NCBI RefSeq assembly: GCF_964204645.1
Contig: NC_134025.1
Coordinates: 434,001 to 498,000, forward strand
From: Tubulanus polymorphus
Taxonomy: Eukaryota > Nemertea > Palaeonemertea > Tubulaniformes > Tubulanidae
Direction of reading: 5' to 3'
DNA: 64,000 bases
This document shows, in pieces, positions 11,193 to 21,988 of the stretch. Below the pieces are notes generated by a model. That model was not told the origin of the DNA, did no database searches, and saw nothing but the letters and a program-made list of their open reading frames with translations. How positions within the stretch are numbered: the stretch's first letter is position 1; each line of letters opens with the position of its first letter. A program made the position numbers and the translations under genes.

Positions 11193-12219
11193 ATGATAAT
11201 TTCAAACCACTCTCAATGTGGTAGAGACTTTCTTTATTTTACAACTTTGAATTACTCCAAAGTTTCCCTAATGCATTTACCGATCTGCAGTCTGGCACTG
11301 CCCTATCTGAGGATGCTCCAGTACCAACCGATACCATTGAGATGCCCGTTTAGACTAGTAATGATGCAGAATAGAGGATGTACAGGTGATCTATTTACTG
11401 ATTCTGAGTGACCTAGATATTGAATATATGGTAAACGGGGGATTCCTGAGCTCGAGTCCGGTCTATTGGTACTGATTCTGAGTGAACTGGATACTGTTAG
11501 ATATTAAACGAGGGTATCCCGGGTTCGGAACTCGGTCTATTGGTTCTGAGTGACGGGGTGTACTGCATTCATCATCTAATAGGTGCATTGGATAGGCAGG
11601 ATTGTTCCAGATTCGAACCCGATTTGCATATTGGCTACTGATTCTGGGTGGTTTCGAAGGGGTCAATAAAAGAAAATTGATTATCAATTGATATTATATT
11701 GAATCTGAAATAGAATGGAAAACTGAATAACGATTAATTGAATGAATTAAATCGAAGGATTATCATTTGTCTTCAGCTTCACTTTTTACGTACATTACTG
11801 ATAGTCGGAGTCATCCATGTTGCTACGAGATGATCAATACCAACGACACCAGGGCACTTGTCTCTGCGCGAACCCAGGTTACCGTTGATACCGAGGAAAC
11901 CTGTCTCAGGGCGTGTCATCCTCCCAGTTACCTGCGTCGATACCGAGGATACCCGTCTCACGGCCTATGAGATCCCAGGTTACCAGTGATACCAACGATA
12001 CCGAGGATACCCGTCTCACGGCCTGTGAGATCCCAGGTTACTGATACCGGGTTCCAGCTCAGATGTAATGAAATGACTGAACGCAAGAGTGTAAATTATA
12101 TACGTTGAGTTTATTTGGGGATCCAGATGAGAGAGAGATAGTGAGAAATTTTCAAAAGATTTTATCAAAGGCTAGAATTGAAATATAATGTTTTTCTAAT
12201 AATTTCTTTATATTTCTAG
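11193..12219. other. Non-coding interval with short imperfect repeats
   Basis: Around 11395-11650 'TGATTCTGAGTGA' recurs several times in an irregular array. Around 11865-12050 three imperfect copies of a unit with 'CCCAGGTTACC' and 'GATACCGAGGA' occur. No exon could be supported here, although the gene starting at 12220 must have an upstream 5' part in this interval or further left. Confidence 0.5.
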
Positions 12220-13373
12220 CTGTAACTTCGATCACGTATAATAAACTGTATCACGCTGAGATGTTTTCTATGAACTCCAGTTCAGGAATGGTTGATACTT
12301 TACACACTCCGATGTTACCTTACCATAAATACGTATTGTATACAGTCGCTTCTGATAACGACCCGAAAAATCCGCTGAAATCGCTGTAAGTTTTCATCTA
12401 TAAAACCAGATATAAAACTAGAATTATTGATCTCTCGAATATTTATCTAATTAATTTCAGAGTATCTACGATAAGAATTGACACATACGTGGAATGCGAG
12501 GTTCTCACTAGCTGGTATTCGAAACAAAACCTTCTACATTTCAATTATGCCAGAATTCAGTCGTTTCTAATGAGTTTACAACCACTTTGTAACCCGTGTT
12601 TACCACGACTACACAATATATCTGAGATTAACGGGTGCGGCGATCTGTTTTATCGCATTATTCGATATTTTCTGGTCTAATCGCCGATAAATGAATGATA
12701 TCTGATTTTCAGGAAAGCGGTACTGATTATATATTTCCTGAAAGATGGATCTACGGAAGTTCTGGGAAATATCGGAAGACCGAAAGAGTTTCTTACTAAT
12801 GATACCGTATTAAACTCATTATTACCGACGGATTTGACGCCGTATGAGATCAGTAGTGTCACTAATACGTGTCCTGTTCCTGTAGTTGTGACGTCATGTA
12901 ATTGGATTCTGTGTACAATCGAAGGGAATTTGTTACTGGGATTTTTACTATCGGTAGCATTGACCGCGTGGTTAGGGTTGATATTAGCTATTGGTTTATA
13001 CTTCTTCCCTACACATGAACGACACGGGTAAATCTTACAAGTTCCATACGTGAATTCAGCACGGACTTCAACACATCAATCTAATGTTTGAAAAAGCATC
13101 GAAATGAAGTTGCATCTATTTACTTTTCTTTCAGACAACGTTTGGACACCCCGTTTGTGAAAGGAGGTGATTTTGTTCGGAAAGTAGAGACTGTTCGGTT
13201 CCATCATCCCGAGGCTGCTCAAGGTATAAAAATCGTGTTTCATCATAATTTTGTGTTGTTCATAAAGATTAAATTGAAAGTTTATATTTTCAGGAGATTT
13301 ACTGACTCTTGATTTTCGATATTCTGATAACCCGACAGTGGCGCGTCGATTCCTACCGGAAGTCAATGGATAA
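12220..13373 (+). CDS. Unrecognised single-pass membrane protein, 3' part of gene
   Basis: Five phase-consistent exons: 12220-12385, 12461-12634, 12713-13027, 13135-13223 and 13294-13373 (stop TAA). The upstream exons and start codon were not found. The visible protein has a probable extracellular part with scattered cysteines (VEC, CNPC, SC) and potential N-glycosylation sites (NSS, NIS, NDT). One strong hydrophobic segment follows (GFLLSVALTAWLGLILAIGL), then a cytoplasmic tail of about 60 residues beginning FFPTHERHG. The donor at 12634 (GG|GTGCGG) was chosen because it alone keeps phase into the next exon. I do not recognise the family. ZP proteins, TMEM231, TMEM248 and GINM1 were considered and did not fit. 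Confidence 0.6.
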
Positions 13374-13650
13374 TGATCGTATCGTCATCTATATCGTACT
13401 AATCGTATCTCGCACTAATTATCGTGAACATGTGTATCCGTCTGCTTTCTGTGTATCCGTCTGCTTTCTGTGTATCTGTCTGTATTAGTGAAACAATAAA
13501 GCATTTTCTATTTCAGTTTCCAGTTGTAACAAAAAAAAAGAAAATCATTTCGTTACAAAATATTCCATAACTTGTTCTATTGATCATGAATTAATTCATT
13601 TATTCCTGTCAATTTTGCATTGACTGATGTTTTCTGTTTGGGGGTGAATG

Positions 13651-14703
13651 TTAGTTCACTGAGAATGAAGCGCGACATGAGGCCCAAATCCTACTGAAAA
13701 TAATGTAGGTCTCTAAACGGAATCTTTTATTTGTTAAACAGTAAACGGAAAAATTAACACAAGAATCAAACATTGACATTAACAGTGAAATCTTACGAAG
13801 AACCATTTGATCTATTCCAGATATAGTCAATGAACTAATAAAATAGGGCAGTCGATCGACACATCCGGGAAACTCACAAATAATATAAACCACGACAACT
13901 GCTGAAACCATCTTCAATATTCCTGCATCTTTATCCCGGGCAGAAGCGCCACCTATTAGCGATTTGCGTCGTTTCCCGGCCCAATTATACACGACAAACA
14001 GAATTGCGTTAACAATTAACAGAAGGGAGATTGGTAGGTAAACCATACCAATGGGGACTGTATATCTGGTACTGATACCTGCAATGAAATGCCTCCTAGG
14101 ACGAACACGAATATCTGTATACTCCGGCCAGTAAACTGTATAAGTGTACTGACCAGGTTTTAGACACGGCCATCTCGTTAAACCCGGTATTATGTTGGGA
14201 ACCATAAACGGATAGTAAAGTAATATTGATACTAATAACAACAATAAACATAGTAAATTAATAGTTAAAGGTTTCCAGTGGCGTTTATATTTCAACGGGA
14301 AAATAATGACTAAAATTCTCTCTAAACTCACAACAACAACGAACCAGTTTCTGACAAACTGTGATGGATAAAAGCCAAAGTAGGCTACAATTATAAACCA
14401 CCAACCAAAATACCAGTCATCATAACGAAAAACCAAGTCTCCCAGATTACTGTAGATAAAATACGTTCTCAGCGGATACATGGTAAAAGACGATAAACTG
14501 AACGCAAGATCAGCGATTGCTAAAATACCGAGAGTGTGATAACAATTATTGCGTAGTCTCTTTATAACGACAATAGTGAGTAAATTCAGCAGAATACCGC
14601 AAACAGTGACAGGACCCATTCCTATCATGTACATATAAACACTGAACTGATATTCCCATATGATTTTTTTAGCGCAATGATACTGTGAACTATTCACTGC
14701 CAT
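13651..14703 (-). CDS. Class A (rhodopsin-like) peptide-type GPCR, copy 1
   Basis: Single-exon gene of 350 residues with seven hydrophobic segments. TM1 starts at about residue 22 (YMIGMGPVTVCGILLNLLTI). TM2 has the usual LAIADLAFSLSS, with the conserved Asp. The end of TM3 reads SLERILVIIFPLKY, an ERI variant of the DRY motif. The TM7 motif NPxxY is replaced by NFSVY, followed by CLTNKRFR. These features fit the FMRFamide-receptor-like group of invertebrate peptide GPCRs; the ligand is unknown. An N-glycosylation site (NSS) lies at residue 4. The paralogue at 15971-17023 lies about 1.3 kb upstream on the same strand with long identical stretches, so the pair is a recent tandem duplication. 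The start is the ATG shared by both copies (MAVNSSQYHC). Confidence 0.88.
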   Translation of the reverse strand: MAVNSSQYHCAKKIIWEYQFSVYMYMIGMGPVTVCGILLNLLTIVVIKRLRNNCYHTLGILAIADLAFSLSSFTMYPLRTYFIYSNLGDLVFRYDDWYFGWWFIIVAYFGFYPSQFVRNWFVVVVSLERILVIIFPLKYKRHWKPLTINLLCLLLLLVSILLYYPFMVPNIIPGLTRWPCLKPGQYTYTVYWPEYTDIRVRPRRHFIAGISTRYTVPIGMVYLPISLLLIVNAILFVVYNWAGKRRKSLIGGASARDKDAGILKMVSAVVVVYIICEFPGCVDRLPYFISSLTISGIDQMVLRKISLLMSMFDSCVNFSVYCLTNKRFRLETYIIFSRIWASCRASFSVN

Positions 14704-15970
14704 GATGATACGCGCACACCGCGACGGTTACTTTAGTATGAACTATACTCAAAAATATATATATACCTCCCAACACATCGCACTGATACAACGCGTATGC
14801 TTTCTTCAACTCAACTCGACACAAAACATTCAAAATGATGAACATTTTAGGACAATCCGTTGTTATTTCATGAACCAGGCATAATGGCCAACACGCGTGG
14901 AAATCGAAATAGATACAGCGCAAAATATAAATGCTTTTAAAATCGATTATTTAATTCCAAACAATGTGGTTGAACTATACCGGCACCGCGCATACATTTT
15001 CTGTGAGGTTTATACACGTAGAATATAATACAATGGTTGATCTACATCAGTCAATATTTGGTAATAATTCTTCAGATTCCTCAGTTAGATGACATAGCCT
15101 CACTCTCGTCCACTCTCAGGCCAAATATTCATAGTCAATGATCCGTATTAATTTCTAATATTTCACAAGAAACCAGTGGCCGGTAATCAGTGATTAGAGA
15201 GGACCAATTTCTACTAGTTTGAACCCGAACGAAAGTGTCCTCGGGGTTTGAAACTATTCTTCCTTTGGCATGTGAGTGATCGCTACGCTGCCCGTTTACC
15301 AATCCCAAATACAATCGCTGCACAACGTAGTTCCATTATAAGTGGCTTAAAAACTATCTTTTAAAGCAGAATATTTTAATGTAACGTTTTTTATTGATGA
15401 AATTAAATAAATAATTCGTATTTTAAACTGGACAATCGAATCGATCAATGCTGACAATCTTCAAATAGAAAACTCTCATGTGACCAGTAACATACAAAGG
15501 ATTAACGCCTAGTTAATCCTTTAAATGCGTTCATGGTTACTGGTCGATGTTTTAATCTGGGGCGGTTTTCTTTCTCACTAGTTGTAGACTGTGACGTCAC
15601 TTTTTTGTTCATGCACGCAATTCATTCATAGTAAATACAATGTGTTTATACATTTATTTTAAAAGTGTTGAAATAAACTAAGGTTATATATTGTTCAAAA
15701 TATTAATTGTTTGTTGCAGATGAGATGAGATGCTGGTGTATACGGATAGTTTAGTTCTGTTCATCTGGATCCAGTTCCACAGTTGTCAACTCATTCCAAG
15801 GTTGATTCCAGGATTCACAAAAATGAACTATAGTTCCAGTACAGTAGAACTTAAACCGGGAACTGAGCAACTGGATCTTGAGATTAAACAAATGTTTGCA
15901 AATTCAAACAGGAATTTTTCACACTTGTGCAGTCTGTACGCATACGAACACGGCTTTGACCATGGATTGT
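14704..15970. other. Intergenic spacer between the two GPCR copies
   Basis: No supported gene. It holds a small inverted-repeat element at 15482-15543. A copy end of a dispersed 'GGATCCAGTTCCACAGTTG' element lies at about 15777-15795. The + strand frame at 15730-15996 overlaps this element and the 3' end of GPCR copy 2, and has no protein features. Confidence 0.5.
15482..15543. mobile_element. Small palindromic element
   Basis: Outer arms 'GACCAGTAAC' and 'GTTACTGGTC' are perfect inverted repeats, and the inner arms 'AAAGGATTAAC' and 'GTTAATCCTTT' are also perfect. The whole is a 62-bp near-palindrome with a 5-bp centre, probably a small MITE or foldback remnant. Confidence 0.7.
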
Positions 15971-17023
15971 TCAGAACCGATTTAATCGACTACTAAGTTT
16001 ATTGAAAATTTTGGTCGTCTCTAAACAGAATTTCTTATTTGTTAAACAATAAACGGAAAAATTGACACAAGAATCAAACATGGACAATAACAGGGAGATT
16101 TTTCGTAGGACCATTTTATCAACTGTACCAAAAATTGTACGATAGATGAAATCGGGAAGTCGTTCCAAAATAGCAGGAAATTCACAAATAATATAGAGAA
16201 CAACAACTGCTGAAACCGTCTTCAATATTCCTGCATCTTTATCCTGAGCAGAAGCGCCACCTATTAGTGATTTGCGTCGTTTTCTCGTCCAATTATATAC
16301 GACAAATAGAATTGTGTTTGAAATTAACAGAAATGTGATTGGTAAGTAATTAATGTTCGTGGTTATTCTATAATGACCACTTTCCTTCAAAAAATGACCC
16401 CCAGAATGAACATGAATCACATCTGTATACTCCGGCCAGTAAATTGTGTAAGCGTACTGACCTGGTTTTAGACACGGCCATCTCGTTAACAAGCCCGGTA
16501 ATTTGTAGGGAACAATGCTATTATAATAAAATATTACTGCAATCAATAGGATCACGAAGCAGAGTAAATTAATAGTTGAAGGTTTCCAGTAACGTTTATA
16601 TTTCAATGGGAAAATAATGACTAAAATTCTCTCTAAACTCACAACAACAACCAGCCAGTTTCTGGAAAACTGTGACGAATACAGTCCTATATAGGCGATA
16701 ACTATGAACCACCAGCCAAACATCCAGTCATCATAACGAAAAACCAAGTCTCCCAGATTACTGTAGATAAAATACGTTCTCAGCGGATACATGGTAAAAG
16801 ATGATAAACTGAACGCAAGATCAGCGATTGCTAAAATACCGAGAGTATGATAACAATTATTGCGTAGTCTCTTTATAACGACAATAGTGAGTAAATTCAA
16901 CAGAATTCCGCAAATGGTGACAGGACCCATTCCTATCATGTACATATAAACACTGAACTGATAGTTCCATCTTATTTTCTGAGAACAGTGATACTGTGAA
17001 CTATTCACTGCCATGATCCGCAC
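15971..17023 (-). CDS. Class A (rhodopsin-like) peptide-type GPCR, copy 2
   Basis: Intronless, seven-helix, paralogue of the gene at 13651-14703. The first 130 residues are nearly identical to copy 1, including TM1-TM3 and the SLERILVIIFPLKYKR segment. Divergence is concentrated in extracellular loop 2 and TM5 (VIHVHSGGHFLKESGHYRI here, different in copy 1) and in the C-terminal tail, which is a pattern expected if ligand specificity has shifted. TM7 again carries NFSVY followed by CLTNKKF. Two starts are possible, MRIMAVNSS at 17023 or MAVNSS at 17014; the latter matches copy 1. It is likely an FMRFamide-receptor-like orphan. Confidence 0.88.
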   Translation of the reverse strand: MRIMAVNSSQYHCSQKIRWNYQFSVYMYMIGMGPVTICGILLNLLTIVVIKRLRNNCYHTLGILAIADLAFSLSSFTMYPLRTYFIYSNLGDLVFRYDDWMFGWWFIVIAYIGLYSSQFSRNWLVVVVSLERILVIIFPLKYKRYWKPSTINLLCFVILLIAVIFYYNSIVPYKLPGLLTRWPCLKPGQYAYTIYWPEYTDVIHVHSGGHFLKESGHYRITTNINYLPITFLLISNTILFVVYNWTRKRRKSLIGGASAQDKDAGILKTVSAVVVLYIICEFPAILERLPDFIYRTIFGTVDKMVLRKISLLLSMFDSCVNFSVYCLTNKKFCLETTKIFNKLSSRLNRF

Positions 17024-17302
17024 ATCAATAGCGCAAAGGTAGCTTTAGCGCGAGTTCTGCGGCTGCTGTTCAAATATGAATTAAGTTATTACAAACGTTT
17101 GCTATAGTTCGACTCACCACAAAACACTAATAGCCAAATCTCATTAGGATCCATAAGTTGTTATAACAAACCCCTTTCGGCGTTGGATGAGAACCGAAAT
17201 GATACGATACGATATTGTTGTCGTTGCACTAATGATGGCAAATACGTGTGAATTCAATTCAAACACACAACGAAATATGAATGCGTTAAAATTGATTATT
17301 CA
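17024..17302. other. 5' flank of GPCR copy 2
   Basis: No gene seen. Presumably contains the promoter of the - strand GPCR at 15971-17023. No clear core element was identified. Confidence 0.4.
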
Positions 17303-17472
17303 ATTGCACTAGGCTCTCGACCACAGGGGCTCGTCACGATAGCTGGGGGTCCAAAATCAAAGATTTGACCCAGTATCCTAGGTACCACCTTTTTATAGGT
17401 GGTATCTAGGATACTGGGTCAAATGTTTGATTTTGGACTCTCAGCTATCGTGACGGGCCCCTGTGCTCTCGA
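17303..17472. mobile_element. Foldback/MITE hairpin, about 170 bp
   Basis: A long imperfect palindrome. The left arm contains 'GTCACGATAGCTGGGGGTCC' and 'TTTGACCCAGTATCCTAGG'; the right arm contains their reverse complements. The arms are about 75 bp each and meet at 'ACCACCTTTTTATAGGTGGT' near 17387-17406. No coding capacity. A related but longer element with 'GGGGTCCAAAATCAGAGATT' lies in ATG14 intron 1 (about 40150-40420). Confidence 0.8.
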
Positions 17473-17815
17473 CAACCCAGGCCTCGGCCACAGTTCCCAT
17501 GGTGCGCGTACCCACTGGTGCGGGTTTGGGTCGACTAATTTTACTAGTAGTATGAAGAATCGCCTTTCAAAAATGGGCAGTTGTGTAGTTTCAGTACTGA
17601 GCAAGAATTTCAGGACCGCCTGTGGTGCCTTTTGAGTTCCGGCCCGGCCAACAACGATCAGTATACATCTATAAAATTTCCATTCGGTAAATAGTTTGCC
17701 CAAAGACTCTGGCATGCAAGTAAAAAGTTAGTTCGCGTCTTTTCCGCTAACGTTATGTATAGAGGCAGCACTTTACGGTATACTTCACCATCAATTCAAT
17801 TAATAAATCAACAAA
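17473..17815. other. Upstream region of MRPS18A
   Basis: No gene. It has a moderately GC-rich stretch followed by the short 5' flank of MRPS18A, where the promoter must lie. No TATA box is evident. Confidence 0.4.
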
Positions 17816-19020
17816 ATGGCTGCCGTTTTTGGAAGATTGATCGTGAATAAAGTGAATTTGTGTCGATTATCAGCGACTGGATCATTTTCTTCCCACTCGA
17901 GAATACTTTCTAGATATTTCAGTTCGACTCCGAGATTCAGCCTCAAAAAAGGTGCTTCATCTATTTCACAAAACACCACATTAATATTCAATTCCAATAA
18001 TTTTATTGATCATATATTCTAATTGCACTTGCAGTTGTTGAGAATACTGAAGGTGATGTTACGACGGTCAGTTCTAATTTATCCTTCTATGAGTAATCGC
18101 TACCTGATTCTCTATGTGTTTAATTTTCATAATTTATCAATTGCGTTTTTTTATTTTCCAGATCGAAGGAAAATATATAAAATCAGCGAGAGAAGAATTT
18201 ATGGTAAAATCGCCAGAAGAAAAAGAGATTCAACCAGCTGAAGAAAGTGCGGCCAGTCATCAGAAACCGTGTCCTCTTTGTGCTCTAGATTTAGAAGTGA
18301 AATATACGGTAAAATATCAATGGTTCAACCCTATCAATTATTGATGGAAATCACCACTAGGGGGCAACCAGGTGCCTGGTGATGATACTACTTTATTTAC
18401 CCCCAGTTTGAGATATTTTTGAATTGTTATTTTTAGGATGTTTTGATAATCAGTCAGTTTTTACGTCCCGATGGTTGCCCGTTACCAAGACGTGTTACCG
18501 GACTTTGTAATAAACAACAAAGGAGATTAATGAAATTAACTCGACAAGCTCAACAAGCAGGTATTAACCAAACTGGCATTAAAATAAAACGATTTTCTGA
18601 TTTTCTGTGGTCAGTTGCCCAAAAGTTGGTAGTAGTTTATTGGTGAACAAATGCCAGAGATATTCGCATTTCAATTGTCACTATCTTATTCATTATCTAT
18701 CAGTTTACTTTCAAATAATTTTTGGGTAGTGACTGACCTCTGATCGTTTTGTGTTGATAGCTGACACGTTTATTTTAGTTCAGATAGGCTAATAGTTAAT
18801 CGACGAATTATAATCTCATATTTAATCGATCGTTGATTTTTTAATTCCAGGTTTGATGCCTGAATTGAGGCCAGACCTTCCCGGAGGAAAACAAAGGCAA
18901 CATATTAAAAGTCAATATAAATTCAAGAAATATAACGTTTATTTCATGACTCGCGAAGAAAAGAAAATGTTTCGACAAAAACAATGGGAAAATTCAGTGA
19001 ATATACGAATGAATATCTGA
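17816..19020 (+). CDS. MRPS18A: Mitochondrial ribosomal protein S18A (mL66)
   Basis: Five exons: 17816-17951, 18035-18066, 18162-18308, 18437-18560 and 18851-19020, with phases that join to 202 residues (human about 196). The N-terminus (MAAVFGRLIVNK...) is basic and rich in Ser and Arg, as expected of a mitochondrial import signal. The family signature is clear: VVENTEGDVTTIEGKY, then a CPLCALDL zinc-type pair, then SQFLRPDGCPLPRRVTGLC, then LMPELRPDLPGG. The product is a bS18-family subunit that sits in the large mitoribosomal subunit in animals. The donor of exon 2 is GTCAGT, slightly unusual. An intron carries a CTCF-like motif at 18354. Convergent with RSPH9, whose stop is 500 bp away. 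Confidence 0.92.
18354..18366 (+). promoter_or_regulatory. CTCF-like motif
   Basis: 'CCACTAGGGGGCA' matches the core of the bilaterian CTCF consensus (CCASYAGRKGGC). It lies in MRPS18A intron 3. Motif match only; binding is not shown. Confidence 0.4.
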
Positions 19021-19519
19021 AGAATAATGAATAAATTAATTTATCTTATATTCATTTGTTATTAATTCATTTTCCTGAGCAGAGACAAAACCCTTATTTG
19101 TTCCAGTCCTCCCCCCCCCCCCCCCCGAGTCAATCCTTGATCCCTCTCAAGACCTGATCTATCCTTATCCATTTATAGTCTAGTACCAAGCCGTCATTCT
19201 ACAAACACTGTTGTAGGGAACCGGTAACAACGACTGGTATTCAGACTAGGTTTAATCATGGCTAGCATTTGAAACTACTTCATTGTCTGGTATTCAGCAG
19301 GTTAGGGCAGGGGGGATACCAACACTGGTATTCAGTATTCAGGGGACTGGTTCAGACTAATCCATTCAATACATGAAAAACTAATGAATTTCTCGTATGA
19401 CAATAGAAACAATATTTTATTACAATTCTTTAATAAATTAAACAATAAGTTCTGTTGAATTGGATCAATAAATGAATTGTATGTTTATATATACAGTAGG
19501 ATGGATGTTATTGATTTTT
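19021..19519. other. Convergent intergenic region MRPS18A/RSPH9
   Basis: Holds both 3' ends. A poly-C run of about 17 bases lies at 19110-19126. On the + strand 'ATGAATAAATTAATTTATC' just after the MRPS18A stop includes an AATAAA signal. On the - strand, AATAAA-type signals lie near 19430-19470. Confidence 0.5.
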
Positions 19520-21284
19520 TTACAAAGCAAACGGTAAATCTTTATTGATTTCTCCGGTTCCGACGTAAACCGAACCGAAACGATTCATTCCTGGAACGTG
19601 ATAGAAAACGTAACCGAGCCACAATAGACTACGCAATATTACTAAACCGCTTCCTTTTTCAAACTGTAAACTCCACGACCCTAGAAAATATCACAACAAA
19701 ACACTTTTAAAATTCAATTCATATTAGAACAAAAAGTTCAGCTAATTCGTCGATATCACATTACTGAAATCATGTTTTGGGTCCTAATTTGTATTTCCAA
19801 TTCAATTAAGTAAAGGCATAAGTTTTATTATGAGTGCACTCTTTTATCAGATCAGAAAATCCATTAGCCTCCAACTGTTCTCTATTTTTGGTAATGTGAC
19901 TCTTTGGAGAGTCCAAAACCTCCTTTCCGTCGAGGTGGTGTGATTCAGATTTTGTGTGGGGCCAACCAGAGTTTTTTGACTTAGGAGGTCATAAAAGAGT
20001 ACGCCCAAAGTCATCGTAATTATGCCGATGTTAAACAATCTTGACTATATTCAAGTTTTACGGGAATATTTGTTACCTTTTGGTTCGTCGTCTTCAAGAG
20101 AATCCAAAAAATCAATTCCTTTATCGAGATCAGCCCTTTCCAGTAAACTCTTTTTATTCAGATTCACAGCATCACGGAAATGAAAATATGATCCAAGTTT
20201 GGCTGCTTCTGTTACATTTAAACCTGAAAATAGATGAATAATTGAATTGTTTAAACAAATATCACACATAAAAGATTCTGTCAGGGTTCTTAGCTTCATT
20301 CACTGATTTACATGACTTATATCTGTATTGTTCACATTCTAAGTATTGATTTTTAAGCTAAAATACATGACCAGACACAAATTGAAAACATTATTGTTGT
20401 CTGTTAAGATTTGACTCTTGAACTAATTCTAACTTCACGGAGAACTGTGGAACTTTTAGTCAGTAACCTGTCTGTGGTTTAGTTTCACGATCGATTATAC
20501 CACCAACGATTAGGTAACTAACTATGGAACCGCCTGATATATCTTAAGAATGGGGATGATTTTTTGAAAACTTTACCTTCAAAACAGCGATTTTTCTGCA
20601 CTTCTCCCGTCGACTGTTTGACGAACGCCCCTCGAGGAATTATAAATACATCCTCTCCTATTTCAGCAATCACTGACGCCAGACGGTCCTCTTCTTTAAT
20701 AGTGATCTAAAAATAGAATGAAACAATCAGAGAATGGCAATCAAGAGTGAGAGAGGGAGTGAGAAAGAGAGAGTTGCTCTTACTGTTTCTTCTTCTTCCT
20801 GAGTCTCTTCCCCATCTGCGGTTTTCTTTATTTCGGTATGTTCGTACTCGTATGATGGATCACCGATGAATCGACCTTTAGCTAGTTTACTCTGTTCTCT
20901 CATGGCTTGCGTCGCAGGCGCCAACAATCCCCACTTTGTACAGTCTTTGCTGAAAATATACAATCATACATTGACAAAGAATTGTAGTAGAGAGGAAATA
21001 TTTGTTTGAAGCAACATTTGTCCTGTCAATAAGATACGTTATAAAATTCGTTTTTACCTGTAGAATGTTTTTCTATCCGCCAGTTCATCTGATGAAACTC
21101 CTTGAGCGATGAAATAATTATCTTTGATGCCCAAAATTTTACCCCAGAAATAAACTTTGTGAAATTTGTTCTCATCTTTAAGAATGACCAGTGAATTCAT
21201 CAATGCAGCTTTCTGTTCTGGGTTTAATATAGCCCCAGAACTGCCCACATAATCAACTGCTAAATGTAAATCTACTGAATCCAT
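19520..21284 (-). CDS. RSPH9: Radial spoke head protein 9
   Basis: Five exons, in coding order 21058-21284, 20784-20949, 20577-20706, 20077-20223 and 19520-19680. They join in phase to 276 residues, equal to human RSPH9. Recognised blocks include KVYFWGKILGIKDNYFIAQG, KGRFIGDPSYEYEHTE, VFIIPRGAFVKQSTGEV, SYFHFRDAVNLNKKSLLE, DLDKGIDFLDSLEDDEPKGS and the C-terminal VYVGTGEINKDLPFAL. RSPH9 is a component of the radial spoke head of motile 9+2 cilia, needed for normal beat and linked to ciliary dyskinesia in humans. The gene is head-to-head with KXD1, with 186 bp between start codons. All splice sites follow GT-AG. Confidence 0.95.
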
Positions 21285-21470
21285 GTTTTACGTGAGGAAT
21301 TTACAGAAAAACTGCCGTCGTCAAAGTGTTTTATTTACAAGCACAAACCCGGAAGTGAAATCTGTTTATTATCGTCGTCATGACAACGTTCGCTAGCGGC
21401 GCTGGGTTGACGGAAACGGAAACGGGGGTTTCCGAACACCATCGCCATCTACATCCGGTTAATTGTCAAA
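21285..21470. promoter_or_regulatory. Bidirectional promoter region RSPH9/KXD1
   Basis: Only 186 bp separate the divergent ATGs. The stretch has no TATA box and is more GC-rich than its surroundings around 21390-21440 ('GGCGCTGGGTTGACGG'). It most likely holds a shared promoter. It also includes 'GTTGACGGAAACGGAAACGG', a short direct repeat. Confidence 0.6.
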
Positions 21471-21974
21471 ATGGATGAAAATGGAGATGATGCGAGTGTC
21501 TCCAATTCATCCGACGTTTTCTTACAAACATTATCAGAATTCATTGATAGAAATCACGTGAATTATTTAGTATCGACTCAGCAGCATATGATGTGCAGAT
21601 TCGAGAAAACTAATGAAATGTTGCTGAATTTTAACGTATTATCAGAAAATCGATACCAAGCATCGGTGAACGAATTCAAAAAACACACTCAACTCCTGAC
21701 TGATATGAAAAAAGATTTAGATACAGTTTTTAAACGGATCCGAGTTTTAAAACAAACATTGAGTAAACAGTATCCAGATTCATTTGCGGTTTGCAGTGAC
21801 GTGTACGTGATGCCACCGGAGGAAGCAGAATTCAGTACAACAGCATCAGGAGGAGAGGAATTAGAGGACGATCAACAAACTGTAGTCGACCCAGAAACTC
21901 CTAAAACACCGAAAATATTACCAGATGGTACAACAGAGGGCGCTCTTTTATTCCCGGACGTAACTAGTGATTAG
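21471..21974 (+). CDS. KXD1: KxDL motif-containing protein 1 (BORC subunit)
   Basis: Single-exon frame of 167 residues. The central region (about residues 40-105) matches KXD1: MMCRFEKTNEMLLNFNVLS, then a coiled-coil helix, then MKKDLDTVFKRIRVLKQTL, which contains the KxDL motif itself (KKDL). The acidic C-terminus is poorly conserved. KXD1 is part of the BORC complex on lysosomes, which recruits ARL8 and moves lysosomes toward the cell periphery; it also interacts with BLOC-1. The stop at 21972-21974 lies 14 bp before the NUDT22 start in another frame, so the two are probably on one transcript or NUDT22 is expressed from within KXD1. The start is the first ATG after the shared promoter. Confidence 0.93.
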   Translation: MDENGDDASVSNSSDVFLQTLSEFIDRNHVNYLVSTQQHMMCRFEKTNEMLLNFNVLSENRYQASVNEFKKHTQLLTDMKKDLDTVFKRIRVLKQTLSKQYPDSFAVCSDVYVMPPEEAEFSTTASGGEELEDDQQTVVDPETPKTPKILPDGTTEGALLFPDVTSD

Positions 21975-21988
21975 AAACGGAGAGAGAA

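Noticed and set aside
11395..11690. tRNA-like phrases such as GAGCTCGAGTCCGG
   Set aside because: No consistent cloverleaf or A/B box pair could be found; the text is part of an irregular repeat.
15730..15996. Small + strand protein of 88 residues
   Set aside because: It overlaps a dispersed element end and the 3' end of a confirmed GPCR on the other strand, and has no protein features.
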